Source: Spirochaetales bacterium (lineage in GTDB: Bacteria; Spirochaetota; Spirochaetia; SZUA-6; JAFGRV01). From it: a stretch of DNA of 50,503 nt. The notes beneath the pieces are model-generated. The model did no database searches and had not been told where the DNA came from. It saw only the letters and a program-made list of their open reading frames with translations. The DNA lies in contig JAFGKU010000113.1 in NCBI GenBank assembly GCA_016928415.1, forward strand, positions 1 through 50,503, written 5' to 3'. Each line of letters opens with the position of its first letter. The first letter of the stretch is position 1. Below, in pieces: positions 25,031 to 35,415 of the stretch. Made by a program: the position numbers and the translations under genes.

Positions 25031-26798
25031 AGACTTGCTCCAGTTGGTCGAGCGACCGCTCGAGCCTAAGTTGTAATTTATCGAATTGCGAAAGATCGTC
25101 ATTTGGAATGGTGAACTTCATTTTTACAATATCCGGAATGACTTTCATTCGTTTCAGTTTCACTAACGTCACGCCGCTTTTGATGGCCTGGGAACCCTTC
25201 CTCCAGTACGTGACTATGAGTTCGAGCATTTTCATCTGTTTCTCGGCAACGGCATACCGGTCGATATCGTCAAACGCGTTCTGCTGGAGAAACGCGTTTT
25301 TAAACAGCGTGCAGACTTCGAGAATGAAGCGCTGACTGTCCGGCAGGGCATCCGGTCCGACCAGTTTAACGACCTGTTGAAGCCGTACTTCCTTCTGCAG
25401 CAACTCCATGATTTCTTTCCTGTCGGCTGACCATTGGGCGCCCACCCGCTGGTTCCACCACGGGATTATATCATCCAAATATTCGGAATAGCTTTCAAGC
25501 CAGGAAATGGCAGGGTAATGACGGGCATTGGCCAGCTGCCGGTCAAGACCCCAGAAGCACCTGACAAAGCGTTTGGTGTGCTGTGTTACGGGTTCCGAAA
25601 AATCTCCCCCGGGTGGTGATACGGCGCCGATTATCGTGACGGAACCTGTTTTGCCGCACAGGACTTCCATGTTGCCGGCCCGTTCATAGAATTCAGCAAT
25701 CCGCGTGGGCAGATAGGCGGGGAAACCTTCCTCCGCCGGCATTTCCTCCATGCGGCCGGATAGTTCGCGGAGGGCTTCCGCCCAGCGTGAAGTGGAGTCG
25801 GCCATGACGGCCACGTGATACCCCTGGTCACGGTAGTATTCGGCTAAAGTAACACCCGTGTAGATGCTCGCCTCACGTGCCGAAACCGGCATGTTGGAGG
25901 TGTTGGCGATAAGCACGGTTCGCTTAATGAGGGGAAGGTCTGTTCGAGGGTCAATGAGCTTGGGGAATTCCATGAGAACGTCCGTCATTTCATTGCCCCT
26001 TTCCCCGCAGCCTATATAAACAATGAGAGAGGCGTCGCACCATTTGGCTATGGCGTGCTGGGTCATGGTTTTACCCGTTCCGAAACCGCCCGGAATGGCG
26101 ACCGTACCGCCTTTCGCGACGGGGAACAATGTATCAATAACCCGTTGTCCCGTTATCAGGGGAATATCAAGCGGGAGGCGTCTTGTTACGGGCCTGGCCT
26201 TCCTGATGGGCCACCTGTGCATGAGGTGAAGGGACTTTTCTCCTCCTTCCGCGGTTTTTACCAGACCAATCACTTCTTCTACCGTGTAATCCCCCTCTGC
26301 AGCCAGGGAAACGAGTGTTCCTTCAATATCAGGCGGAACGAGTATTTTATGGTCGATAAGTTCCGTTTCCTTGACGTTTCCCAGTATCGTGCCGGGAAGC
26401 AGGGGCGAACCGGGCTGCAATGATTCGGGTTCAAAATGCCATTTGGCCGTCCGGCTCAATGCGGGCATGCTTATGCCCCGTTCGATAAACTGGTTGGAAA
26501 TTTTATGAATCTCCTCAAGAGGCCTCTGGATACCGTCATAAATGGTGCTGATAAGTCCCGGTCCAAGTTCGACTGACAGCTGCATGCCGGAGCCGTAGAT
26601 GTTCTCTCCCGGCGTGATGCCTGTCGTATCCTCGTAAACCTGGATGACGGCATTCTCTTCCTCCAGTTTGATTATTTCGCCGACGAGTTTCACCTCTCCC
26701 ACGCGCACCAGTTCGAGCATGATGGCATCCGTGACTCCCGAGGCGACGATGACAGGTCCGTTTACTCTCTTTACCTTGCCAATTATCCGATCACTCAT
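25023..26798 (-). CDS. atpA: V-type ATP synthase subunit A (catalytic)
   Basis: 591 residues. Catalytic ATPase subunit with Walker A GGFGTGKT (237-244), the V-type insertion before it (about 115-190, residues such as [13 protein letters not shown]), [23 protein letters not shown] and the [19 protein letters not shown] region. Full length. Overlaps the subunit E stop by 4 bases. Whether the complex makes ATP or pumps ions cannot be read from this subunit. Confidence 0.97.
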   Translation of the reverse strand: MSDRIIGKVKRVNGPVIVASGVTDAIMLELVRVGEVKLVGEIIKLEEENAVIQVYEDTTGITPGENIYGSGMQLSVELGPGLISTIYDGIQRPLEEIHKISNQFIERGISMPALSRTAKWHFEPESLQPGSPLLPGTILGNVKETELIDHKILVPPDIEGTLVSLAAEGDYTVEEVIGLVKTAEGGEKSLHLMHRWPIRKARPVTRRLPLDIPLITGQRVIDTLFPVAKGGTVAIPGGFGTGKTMTQHAIAKWCDASLIVYIGCGERGNEMTDVLMEFPKLIDPRTDLPLIKRTVLIANTSNMPVSAREASIYTGVTLAEYYRDQGYHVAVMADSTSRWAEALRELSGRMEEMPAEEGFPAYLPTRIAEFYERAGNMEVLCGKTGSVTIIGAVSPPGGDFSEPVTQHTKRFVRCFWGLDRQLANARHYPAISWLESYSEYLDDIIPWWNQRVGAQWSADRKEIMELLQKEVRLQQVVKLVGPDALPDSQRFILEVCTLFKNAFLQQNAFDDIDRYAVAEKQMKMLELIVTYWRKGSQAIKSGVTLVKLKRMKVIPDIVKMKFTIPNDDLSQFDKLQLRLERSLDQLEQVYA

Positions 26799-27454
26799 TT
26801 TCCTTCCTTTGATAATGAATTATAAATTATTTTCCTGATTTCAAGCTGATGCCGAAGAAGGCGTGTGGGGATGCAGTTATTGAACGCGATTTTACCGTCT
26901 TTTGTTGTCAGGATGGCTCCCTGCTCCGTGCACGGGTTATCTCCGGACAGGGTAAGCCTGATTTTCCGCTGCGTCAACTGTTTTATTTTTTCTTCCGCTT
27001 CCTTCAGGAAAGCCTTGTCCACCAGGCTGGTTTCCCTTGCGGACACCGTGACAATGGCTTCTTCCGCCGCAAGGCCGATCGCCGCTTCGCACACCCATCC
27101 CAAAAGGATATTCCTGTAACCTTTGGTACCTATCAGGCCAAATATCTCTTCCTCAACCTTTGCCATGATTTCGCGGATCAGTTCGTTCTGCATCTTGAGT
27201 TGAACCCTCTGCGATTCAACGGTAATTGAGGAGCGTATGTTTTTTGTCATGGCCTCAACCTGTTCGCTGACGGTATTTTCCGCCTCTTCACGGATACGTT
27301 CGAGTTTTTTTTCAGCCTCTACCTGCCGCTGTTCAACCATTTTTTTCGCATCGGTAAGAATTTTATCCGCTTCCGCCCGGGCGTCGCGCATGATATCCTC
27401 GATCAGTTTTTCTTTGCCTTCTTGCTGTTGTTCCGTTTCCATTTTTGTATCCAT
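26795..27454 (-). CDS. atpE: V-type ATP synthase subunit E
   Basis: 219 residues. Peripheral stalk subunit: a charged N-terminal coiled coil (about 10-95: KLIEDIMRDARAEADKIL and repeats of E/K/R) and a globular C-half with VTVSARETSLVDKAFL and GAILTTKDGKIAFNNCIPTRL, where GG-type strands bind the top of the head. Four bases separate it from the F gene stop; its own stop overlaps the A start. Partner of the G-like coiled-coil subunit at 31269. Confidence 0.92.
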   Translation of the reverse strand: MDTKMETEQQQEGKEKLIEDIMRDARAEADKILTDAKKMVEQRQVEAEKKLERIREEAENTVSEQVEAMTKNIRSSITVESQRVQLKMQNELIREIMAKVEEEIFGLIGTKGYRNILLGWVCEAAIGLAAEEAIVTVSARETSLVDKAFLKEAEEKIKQLTQRKIRLTLSGDNPCTEQGAILTTKDGKIAFNNCIPTRLLRHQLEIRKIIYNSLSKEGK

Positions 27455-27458
27455 TCTT

Positions 27459-27764
27459 TTAAAGCTTTATCCCTATGGCCTGGTTTACCATGTCGCGGAT
27501 ACCGGCTTTTCCCGCAAGCGGTCCCTGCCTGTCCGGTATTTCCACGATAAGGGGAAACCGCTCGGAGAAAATATACCTGTCCACCTTGGCCCGGATAAGC
27601 TCGGCAATCCGTTCGGTGATGATGATGATGCCCGTATTCCGGTCGTTGATGGCGTCGTTAAACGCGTTTTCCGCCTCTTCCGGGTTTGTCGCTACACGGC
27701 CGAAAACCCCGACCATGCCGAAACCGAGTACCGCATCTTCATCGCCTATTATAAAGTATTTCAT
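27459..27764 (-). CDS. atpF: V-type ATP synthase subunit F
   Basis: 101 residues. Rotor subunit bound to D. MKYFIIGDEDAVLGFGMVGV at the N-end and TGIIIITERIAELIRAKVDRY in the middle are the standard F signatures of a small Rossmann-like fold. Follows subunit K by 11 bases. Confidence 0.93.
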   Translation of the reverse strand: MKYFIIGDEDAVLGFGMVGVFGRVATNPEEAENAFNDAINDRNTGIIIITERIAELIRAKVDRYIFSERFPLIVEIPDRQGPLAGKAGIRDMVNQAIGIKL

Positions 27765-27775
27765 TACACCTTATC

Positions 27776-28147
27776 TTAAACTTTCCCCAGTATCATTAAA
27801 GCCGTGATAAATCCGAAAACGACCAGACCTTCGGCCAGGGCGATGAATATCAGGGCCTGTCCGGCCAGTTCCGGTTTTTCGCTGATGGCTCCCATTGCGG
27901 CCGACCCCACGTTGCCTATGGCGATACCCGCGCCGATGGCGCCGAAACCGAAGGCTATGGCCGCTGCAATAAGGCCGAACGGCAGGGCGGACGCGTTATC
28001 CGGGGCCTGTGTTTCAGCCGCGGCAGGCGCGGTTTCCTGTGCAAAGGCGTTAGTCGCCGTTACGAGGCTTATGACCGCGATAAAAACAACAAGGAACAGA
28101 ACGCTCACTATCACCTTTCTTTTGAAATCCTGTTTAACATTGATCAT
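27776..28147 (-). CDS. atpK: V-type ATP synthase subunit K (membrane ring) with N-terminal extension
   Basis: 123 residues. The C-terminal part is a two-helix hairpin (about 55-85 and 95-121) with ion-binding Glu106 in ALAEGLVV and Gln97 ten residues earlier. An additional hydrophobic segment (11-31) and an Ala/Pro/Gln-rich linker (32-54) precede it, reading like a signal peptide with AFAQE cleavage site. The residue after Glu is Gly where Na+-binding rings usually have Ser or Thr, so H+ coupling is more likely (inference). SD GAGGAAA is near the ATG. The single hairpin matches half of the four-helix NtpK type. Confidence 0.93.
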   Translation of the reverse strand: MINVKQDFKRKVIVSVLFLVVFIAVISLVTATNAFAQETAPAAAETQAPDNASALPFGLIAAAIAFGFGAIGAGIAIGNVGSAAMGAISEKPELAGQALIFIALAEGLVVFGFITALMILGKV

Positions 28148-28167
28148 TGTATTTCCTCCTCAATCTC

Positions 28168-30201
28168 TTAACGGTTCCTCAAGGATACCGGTGAATATGC
28201 TTTCCCGTTTCCGGCAAAGTACTTGGAAAAAAATTCATAGTAAGTAAGACGCAAAGACTGTATCCCGGCCGAGAATCCTTCCAGGGCTATGACCAGGGCA
28301 TTGCCGAATATCAGGATGATGATGCTTCCCGCATTGAAATTCATCGTGTTGCCGGCAGCCATCCTGGCCAGTTCGGTGAATGAAATCATGAGACAGACAT
28401 GGGCAATCCCCAGTCCGGCCACCCGCATGAAAGACAGGGTGTTGGCCAGGTATCCCGAGAAAATTTCCAGCAGTTCCACGATCCATTCCATCAAAAAGTC
28501 CAGAATGGTGGCAATGGAGAATTTAACATTTGCGTTGTGTTTTTTGTGGCGTAAATATTCAATGGGGGGTTTTACCAGAAATAACAGAACCGGTATGCCG
28601 ACAGCCAATCCCAGGAATCCCGCGTCGGGTAATTCTTTGTACCCATGGGTCACGTAATAATAAGCCGTGTATACACCTGTGAAATAAAGAAAACTTCCCA
28701 CAAAACCGCCTTTATCAAAGATGAGCTTGAACCAGTTTTTCTTGGCTATAAGGTTGATCCAGTTGAAAAAAAGCCCGAGTGTGATGACGGCGATGCCAAA
28801 ATATATGGTGATTGCCAGGATGTCGTAGATACTCTGGATGGGACCCGAAATTAATTCATGCCTGCCCCAGACAATGGCATGGAAATTGAACCAGAGAGGC
28901 TTAAACCATTCAAAACCGAAATAGGAACCGAACAATGCGCCGGCGATCGTTGCGGAAGCGCCGCAGTAGATAATGAGGTTTGACAGCTTGTACATTCCCG
29001 GGTCTTTTTTCCTGAAAAACAGCGAACCTATCACCCCCAATAATCCAATGATAATACCCTGGCAAACATCCCCGAACATGAGTCCGAACATGATGAAATA
29101 AGTAACGGCCACAAAAGGAGTGGGGTCGATTGTCCCGTATTCGGGTATTGAATAATTGGTGACGAGCATCTGAAATGGACTTAAAAAATTGGGATTCTTT
29201 AATTGTACGGGGATTTCCCGTGCCTTGACCCCCTGCCTCTCGACTTCACCCGTTGTATGCCATTCAAGGTAACAGACGCCTCCTGTTGCCTTTATAATGG
29301 ATTTTTCCAGGACCTTCTGGCAGTCGGCCGGCACCCAGCCGGTGAAGACCATCGTCCTGGATGTGCGTGAATAAAAGGATTGAATCCTGTAATACAATTC
29401 GTTCATCCGCAAATGCAGCCACATGGTTTCAAGCTCTTCTTTTTTCTGGAAAATGAGCGCATCCGATTCATCTTTCAGTTCTTCCTGGGCCTTATGCAGT
29501 TTGTTTATTTTCTGTTCAAGACCGGCAAACACGTTTTCCTTCAGTTCATCCGTGTTTGCCGTCAATTGAATGTCAACCCACCCGAAATTGGACAGAATTT
29601 CATTCACCCGCCTGTCATCTCTTTTCATGGTGATAAGCAGAATGTTGGTCGATGTGGAATCTTCCGAAAAATTGAGCTGAACGCTGGGCAGTTTGGCTAT
29701 TTCCCTCCCGAACTCGGCAATCCGTGTGGTAATAATGCGGCCCGTCTGGAAAGTGAGAAATGAATAGCTGGACTTCGTGTACAACCCGGCTCGAATGTCG
29801 CCGAACAGGTCAAGCTGGCGCCGAATGTCTTCAAGCTTTAATATGTCCTGCTGGATATCCTTCTGTTTGTTCCGAATTTCCTGTATGGAACGGGAGAGGG
29901 AATCGAGAAAACGGGTTATTTCCGTGATATCAAGGGGCTTTAGGGTATCGGCATTGGCATCCTGCCGCATATGCGGGATAACCTTGATGGCAGCCAGGTA
30001 GTTTTCAATTTGCCGGCGCGTGTCCGCAATTTCCGTCTGGGAGTATTGGGGAGTCAACGTGTCCAGTTTCACGTTCTTCTCAAAATCCGATATGTGGCTG
30101 AAGTGAAGAACGCCGGCATTGAGAAGCACTTTTGTCACATCATCGGCGTCCGTATTCCGTATAACAGCGATGAGTTGTTTCATTTTTTGCGTTACAATCA
30201 T
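28168..30201 (-). CDS. atpI: V-type ATP synthase subunit I (a-subunit)
   Basis: 677 residues. The N-terminal half (1-340) is cytoplasmic and coiled-coil-rich (LEDIRRQLDLFGD, LEQKINKLHKAQEELKDESD) and joins the peripheral stalks. The C-terminal half has about eight membrane helices, among them TYFIMFGLMFGDVCQGIIIGLLG, and the segment FSGYLANTLSFMRVAGLGIAH with the conserved Arg that faces the K-ring Glu. Overlaps subunit C by 4 bases (ATGA). Length normal. Confidence 0.95.
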   Translation of the reverse strand: MIVTQKMKQLIAVIRNTDADDVTKVLLNAGVLHFSHISDFEKNVKLDTLTPQYSQTEIADTRRQIENYLAAIKVIPHMRQDANADTLKPLDITEITRFLDSLSRSIQEIRNKQKDIQQDILKLEDIRRQLDLFGDIRAGLYTKSSYSFLTFQTGRIITTRIAEFGREIAKLPSVQLNFSEDSTSTNILLITMKRDDRRVNEILSNFGWVDIQLTANTDELKENVFAGLEQKINKLHKAQEELKDESDALIFQKKEELETMWLHLRMNELYYRIQSFYSRTSRTMVFTGWVPADCQKVLEKSIIKATGGVCYLEWHTTGEVERQGVKAREIPVQLKNPNFLSPFQMLVTNYSIPEYGTIDPTPFVAVTYFIMFGLMFGDVCQGIIIGLLGVIGSLFFRKKDPGMYKLSNLIIYCGASATIAGALFGSYFGFEWFKPLWFNFHAIVWGRHELISGPIQSIYDILAITIYFGIAVITLGLFFNWINLIAKKNWFKLIFDKGGFVGSFLYFTGVYTAYYYVTHGYKELPDAGFLGLAVGIPVLLFLVKPPIEYLRHKKHNANVKFSIATILDFLMEWIVELLEIFSGYLANTLSFMRVAGLGIAHVCLMISFTELARMAAGNTMNFNAGSIIILIFGNALVIALEGFSAGIQSLRLTYYEFFSKYFAGNGKAYSPVSLRNR

Positions 30202-31265
30202 AGTCTGCCCGACAACCTTTCTTCGTTCATGTTATAGTTTTTGGCGTTCAGGATGGTGACGATCTTGCGCAGTTCATCCTGTTTCAGTATAAAGTAAGCC
30301 AGGATTATGCCTATTGTAAAGGGATACCCCGCTAAAATATGCCTTACTTCATAATAAAGTATCTGTGTTAAAATCTGGTCCAGCAGTTCCAGTTTGGATG
30401 CCTTGTCCGCCGTTGCGCTCCCCAGTATGGACTGGACACCGGAATATTTATTTTTCAGCGTCCCTCCGATTATATCCGTTATGTCCTCCGTTTTGTACGC
30501 CCGGGCCACCATCGCCGCGTTTGTTGCCAGTCCGTACGGGATTGTAAGCTGCATCGCTTCTTCAAGCGGCAGGTTGTAGAGGGTTCTGAAACGGACAAGC
30601 CAGCTTATATTTAAGAGATCAATCTGCACGCTGAAAAGGCGTTTGGCAATTGTCTGGTCCCGCCTGTTTAATTTCTCGATCTGAGCGAACAATTGTTTAT
30701 AAAAATATTGATCCAGGGCTATTTCAAGCCTGAACAGACTGGAATTTTGCAGGACCCATTCCTTCTGGTTTTCAAAAATCGAATCATACGGAGTGCCCCG
30801 CAGAATTTCGATGATGGCGTCCATGGAATCCGCATTTATTATCCTGTCAAAGTCAATGGTGTTTATTATTGTCTCCCGGAGGATATATCCGATTGCGATA
30901 TCTACGGGCCTTTGCCTGATAACGCGGTCGAACCATAAACGTACGGCATTTTTCAGGTTCATGATTTCAAATTGAAGTGTCAGCGCGGCGGTGAGGCCGA
31001 GTACTTCGTCCTTCACATACCGCCTCATTTCGGCAAACAGGGTAATTTCCTGCTTCTGCAGCGCCAGTTCGCACATTTTCAGGTCGCCTGTCTTGCTGAA
31101 AACCGATTCGGCAATGGCGAAATCAGTGTCCTTTAAAAGGGACAGGCAATCCATAAGCGAGCGGCTTTTCACCAGCTGGGAGATAAACTCCTCGGTCACG
31201 ATCTTGCTGATGCGCGCCCTGAGTTTGGCATTGATAAAACCGTATTGTGCTATGGGGCTGGCCAT
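30198..31265 (-). CDS. atpC: V-type ATP synthase subunit C (d/AC39 type)
   Basis: 355 residues, all-helical. It is the socket linking the D/F stalk to the K ring. Recognised from MASPIAQYGFINAKLRARISKIV, the internal repeated three-domain pattern, DFDRIINADSMDAIIEIL and the Ile/Leu-rich C-end with RHILAGYPFTIGIILAYFILKQDELRKI, which is highly typical. It follows the G-like gene by 3 bases. Placement ahead of I is unlike the I-K-E-C-F-A-B-D order common in Firmicutes and archaea. Confidence 0.92.
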   Translation of the reverse strand: MASPIAQYGFINAKLRARISKIVTEEFISQLVKSRSLMDCLSLLKDTDFAIAESVFSKTGDLKMCELALQKQEITLFAEMRRYVKDEVLGLTAALTLQFEIMNLKNAVRLWFDRVIRQRPVDIAIGYILRETIINTIDFDRIINADSMDAIIEILRGTPYDSIFENQKEWVLQNSSLFRLEIALDQYFYKQLFAQIEKLNRRDQTIAKRLFSVQIDLLNISWLVRFRTLYNLPLEEAMQLTIPYGLATNAAMVARAYKTEDITDIIGGTLKNKYSGVQSILGSATADKASKLELLDQILTQILYYEVRHILAGYPFTIGIILAYFILKQDELRKIVTILNAKNYNMNEERLSGRL

Positions 31266-31268
31266 CGT

Positions 31269-31595
31269 CTATTCCCGACTATACTCCGGTGTAATGATAA
31301 ATTGTTTTATGTTGTTGACGATGTTGTCAATGTGTTCCCTGTTTTTGTCCATGTATTCTTCTTTTTCACTTTTTACCTTTTTTATGGCCGAATCGTACTC
31401 TGAATCCGCTTTTTTTCTTGCTTCCTCTATTCTGTCACGAATCTCTTTTACGGACGCATCCTTTGCCTGCTTGATTTTTTCATTGATGTCATTTTCCGTT
31501 TCCCTTTTCAGGGCGGCGGCTTTTTCATAAGCTTCGTCGATGATTTTTTTTGCTTTTTCCTCGATTTTTATGACTTCATCAATTATTTCCTGCAT
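31269..31595 (-). CDS. V-type ATP synthase subunit G/H-like coiled coil
   Basis: 108 residues, almost entirely a charged coiled coil (EEKAKKIIDEAYEKAAALKRET and following heptads), of the length and composition of subunit G/H of A/V-type ATPases, which pairs with E to form a peripheral stalk. Sequence identity in this family is low, so the call leans on position: first gene of the operon, 3 bases before subunit C, right after a promoter. SD AGGAA. Confidence 0.82.
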   Translation of the reverse strand: MQEIIDEVIKIEEKAKKIIDEAYEKAAALKRETENDINEKIKQAKDASVKEIRDRIEEARKKADSEYDSAIKKVKSEKEEYMDKNREHIDNIVNNIKQFIITPEYSRE

Positions 31596-31614
31596 ACGGT
31601 TTCCTGTTTTCGTA

Positions 31615-31643
31615 ATAATACAAAAAACGAATACTTTTACAAA
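31615..31643 (-). promoter_or_regulatory. Promoter candidate of the V-ATPase operon
   Basis: TTTGTA, 17 bases, TATTAT on the minus strand. The -10 ends 19 bases before the first start codon, giving a leader of about 13 bases that still holds the AGGAA ribosome site. Confidence 0.5.
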
Positions 31644-31729
31644 GGGGTTTGTTGATAATTTCTGATTTTTTTATTATTTCGATATCCTGTTTTTTTTGGT
31701 GCAATTGATTAAAAATGTCGTTTTACTCC

Positions 31730-31758
31730 TTGTTAATTTTTTTTAATTCCGATAAAAT
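31730..31758 (+). promoter_or_regulatory. Promoter candidate of the beta-glucosidase gene
   Basis: TTGTTA, 17 bases, TAAAAT, about 60 bases before the start codon. No operator-like palindrome is seen next to it. Confidence 0.5.
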
Positions 31759-31811
31759 TGAGGTCCTTTAAATTACTAAGAGGAATTATAAAACGTACAA
31801 ACTGAGGATAA

Positions 31812-33146
<1,335 letters not shown>

Positions 33147-33202
33147 ACATCAATCAACAAGTCAATGAAATTAGGGGACGGTCTGATTCGGCGAGGATTT
33201 TT

Positions 33203-34273
33203 ATGAAAAAAGAAAGACGATTATCACTAATTTCAACAGTTACATTATTATTACTGATCTGCATGTTTTTTTTCAACTGTACGGAGAGACCGGCATGCCC
33301 TCAGGATGATACTTTGCCGGCCGTAGCGGCGCATGCCACCGCTTCCCCCCAGCCGAAGGTAGTGGGTTATATCCCGTCATACCGGTCCCCCGCGGCCTGG
33401 GTTTCAAGCCATGACCTTGTGAAAGTGACCCATATAAACCTGGCGTTTTTTAATCCCGACAGCGGCGGCAATATCGTGACCGCAATTTCGGACTCCGATA
33501 TTGCGAGCATAATAAGTGCCTGCCATGCCAATAACGTGAAAGTGCTTTTCTCCATCGGGGGCGGCGGCTTGTCTTCCGCGGTTATCAGCTATTACCAGGA
33601 TACCGTTTTTGTCGATTCAACAAGCCGGACAACGTTCGCCAATACCCTTTTAAGTTATTGCACTTCCAAAGGTTTTGACGGCGTGGATGTTGACCTCGAA
33701 GGCGACATCGTGACCGCCGGCTACGGGGCCAAATACGACAGCTTTATTTCAATTTTAGACACGACCATGAGCGGCTACCTGATGACTGCCGCATTATCCC
33801 CGTGGGCTTCGGATAACATGGCCGACGCCACGCTTATAAAATTCGATTTTATCAATGTAATGGCTTATGATGCGACAGGTCCCTGGTCGTGCCCGGGTTC
33901 AACAGGACCTCATGCGTCCATGGTCTATGCTCAGGCTCTTTTATCCGGTTATGAAAGCCGGGGAGTGCCGAAAGCCAGTCTCGTGATGGGGGTTCCCTTC
34001 TACGGCTACAACTTCGCCGTCAACTGCGGAGCGGGCGGCATCACTTTCAATGAAATCATAAGCGCTCATTTGTATGATGACCCCTGTGCCGCCTTCAACG
34101 ACCAGACAGGACAGACCTACTACAATGGGATAACCACCATAGCGGCCAAAACGAGGTATGTTATAGAAAACAATTACGGAGGAATCATGATATGGGAGCT
34201 TGGGCAGGACGCTTCCGGCGGTAATAGCAGGTATTCGCTTCTGGATACGATATATATGAATAATTATGACTAA
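33203..34273 (+). CDS. GH18 chitinase-like lipoprotein
   Basis: 356 residues from ATG 33203, chosen because GAGGA precedes it and the product then begins with a clear signal peptide (MKKERRLSLI, a hydrophobic core, then FFNC). Cys26 would be the lipidated residue; the lipobox is weak. The GH18 barrel follows: KVVGYIPSYRS strand, KVLFSIGGGG, catalytic DGVDVDLE (159-166, Glu166 acid), FINVMAYDATGPW and PFYGYNF, ending GGIMIWELGQDA. All DxxDxDxE residues are present, so it should be active on chitin or related GlcNAc polymers at the cell surface. NagA at 37638 fits the downstream pathway. Confidence 0.93.
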   Translation: MKKERRLSLISTVTLLLLICMFFFNCTERPACPQDDTLPAVAAHATASPQPKVVGYIPSYRSPAAWVSSHDLVKVTHINLAFFNPDSGGNIVTAISDSDIASIISACHANNVKVLFSIGGGGLSSAVISYYQDTVFVDSTSRTTFANTLLSYCTSKGFDGVDVDLEGDIVTAGYGAKYDSFISILDTTMSGYLMTAALSPWASDNMADATLIKFDFINVMAYDATGPWSCPGSTGPHASMVYAQALLSGYESRGVPKASLVMGVPFYGYNFAVNCGAGGITFNEIISAHLYDDPCAAFNDQTGQTYYNGITTIAAKTRYVIENNYGGIMIWELGQDASGGNSRYSLLDTIYMNNYD

Positions 34274-34308
34274 ATTGAGTTCCGGCTGCCTGGCAACCAT
34301 GATAGACC

Positions 34309-35277
34309 TTATTCTTTGAGGTGATTCCTGAAAAATTTCCAGATAAGATCCGTTGCGTTGATTTTATCCGATGTTTTACCAATGATACTCTCCGGCAGGA
34401 AATTTTTCCCGCCGGCCCAGGCATGTCCCATGCCTTCGACCGTATAAAACCGCACCTCGCAATTTTTGATGCCGGGCCTGTAGGCGATCCCGGTAACCCC
34501 GTTTTGATTATAAATTTCCTCGGCTTTTTCAGGACATTCAAGCATGACAACCCATTTATGAATGGTATCCTTAACTGGAATTTTATTGCCGTAATCCGCT
34601 TTTCCTATCTTTATTTCACCACCCTCAATTGGATTCAAGGGGTCCTCCGTCCCTGTCAGGTATAAAATCGAGAGGGGCGACTTTATTTCGGGACTGTCCA
34701 GCCAGTCGCATCCCGCAACGGGTGCTATGGCGGCAATCCGGTCCGACAATTCCCGGCCTATACGGAAGGTCATGGAAGCGCCGTTTGAAAAACCCGTTAC
34801 GTAAATACGCTGTTTATCAATGGAATAATTTTTTATAACATCATCCATTAACGCTGAAATAAACGCTACATCATTAACATTTTTTCTGACGGCCCCTATA
34901 TTTTCCCGTTTCGAACCGTCGTTCCATGTCTGCGGGTTTGTTGAGAACCTTGCTTTTCTTCGCGGATACCTTCTCGTTCCTTCGGGAAAGGCGACAATAA
35001 AATTTTCCTTATCCGCTTTATCCGTCCAACCGGTTTCTTTCATCGCGTTCGCTGCCGTACCGCCGCCGCCATGCAGCATGATAACCAGCGGTACCGGTGT
35101 TCCGGAATCGTATTCCGAAGGTATGTGAATCACATATTCCCGTTTCAGATTGTCGATGGTAATGATGGAGGTTGTATTTTCAAGTTCATTACCCAATAAC
35201 GTATGCGGTAAAAAAATCAGATAAGCAAGGAGAACAACAAGCAGGTTCAATATACGGGGCTGTTTTATTTTTTTCAT
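34309..35277 (-). CDS. Secreted LpqC/PHB-depolymerase/feruloyl-esterase-like hydrolase
   Basis: 322 residues from ATG 35277, set by AGGAGG seven bases upstream and by the signal peptide that then starts the protein (MKKIKQPRILNLLVVLLAYLIF). An alpha/beta hydrolase with oxyanion segment VIMLHGGGG, nucleophile Ser164 in GFSNGAS, acid Asp in LTGTEDPLNP and His in GMGHAWAG. The family includes poly-hydroxybutyrate depolymerases and feruloyl or acetyl-xylan esterases (CE1). Given the neighbouring glycosidases, a plant or polysaccharide ester substrate seems more likely. Convergent with the chitinase gene, 35 bases apart, without a clear terminator. Confidence 0.88.
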   Translation of the reverse strand: MKKIKQPRILNLLVVLLAYLIFLPHTLLGNELENTTSIITIDNLKREYVIHIPSEYDSGTPVPLVIMLHGGGGTAANAMKETGWTDKADKENFIVAFPEGTRRYPRRKARFSTNPQTWNDGSKRENIGAVRKNVNDVAFISALMDDVIKNYSIDKQRIYVTGFSNGASMTFRIGRELSDRIAAIAPVAGCDWLDSPEIKSPLSILYLTGTEDPLNPIEGGEIKIGKADYGNKIPVKDTIHKWVVMLECPEKAEEIYNQNGVTGIAYRPGIKNCEVRFYTVEGMGHAWAGGKNFLPESIIGKTSDKINATDLIWKFFRNHLKE

Positions 35278-35335
35278 CCGGTCACCTCCTGTGTGAGATC
35301 GGGAAATAAGTTTGATACAAAATCGATTTATATAA

Positions 35336-35364
35336 AGTATAGGGAATTTTTTATCCGACTGCAA
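35336..35364 (-). promoter_or_regulatory. Promoter of the secreted esterase gene
   Basis: TTGCAG, 17 bases, TATACT on the minus strand, giving a leader of about 55 bases that ends in the strong AGGAGG ribosome site. Confidence 0.6.
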
Positions 35365-35415
35365 GAAATGGAATAAAAGGCTATACAAAAAGCCCGAGCC
35401 GGTTTAAAGTGAAAT

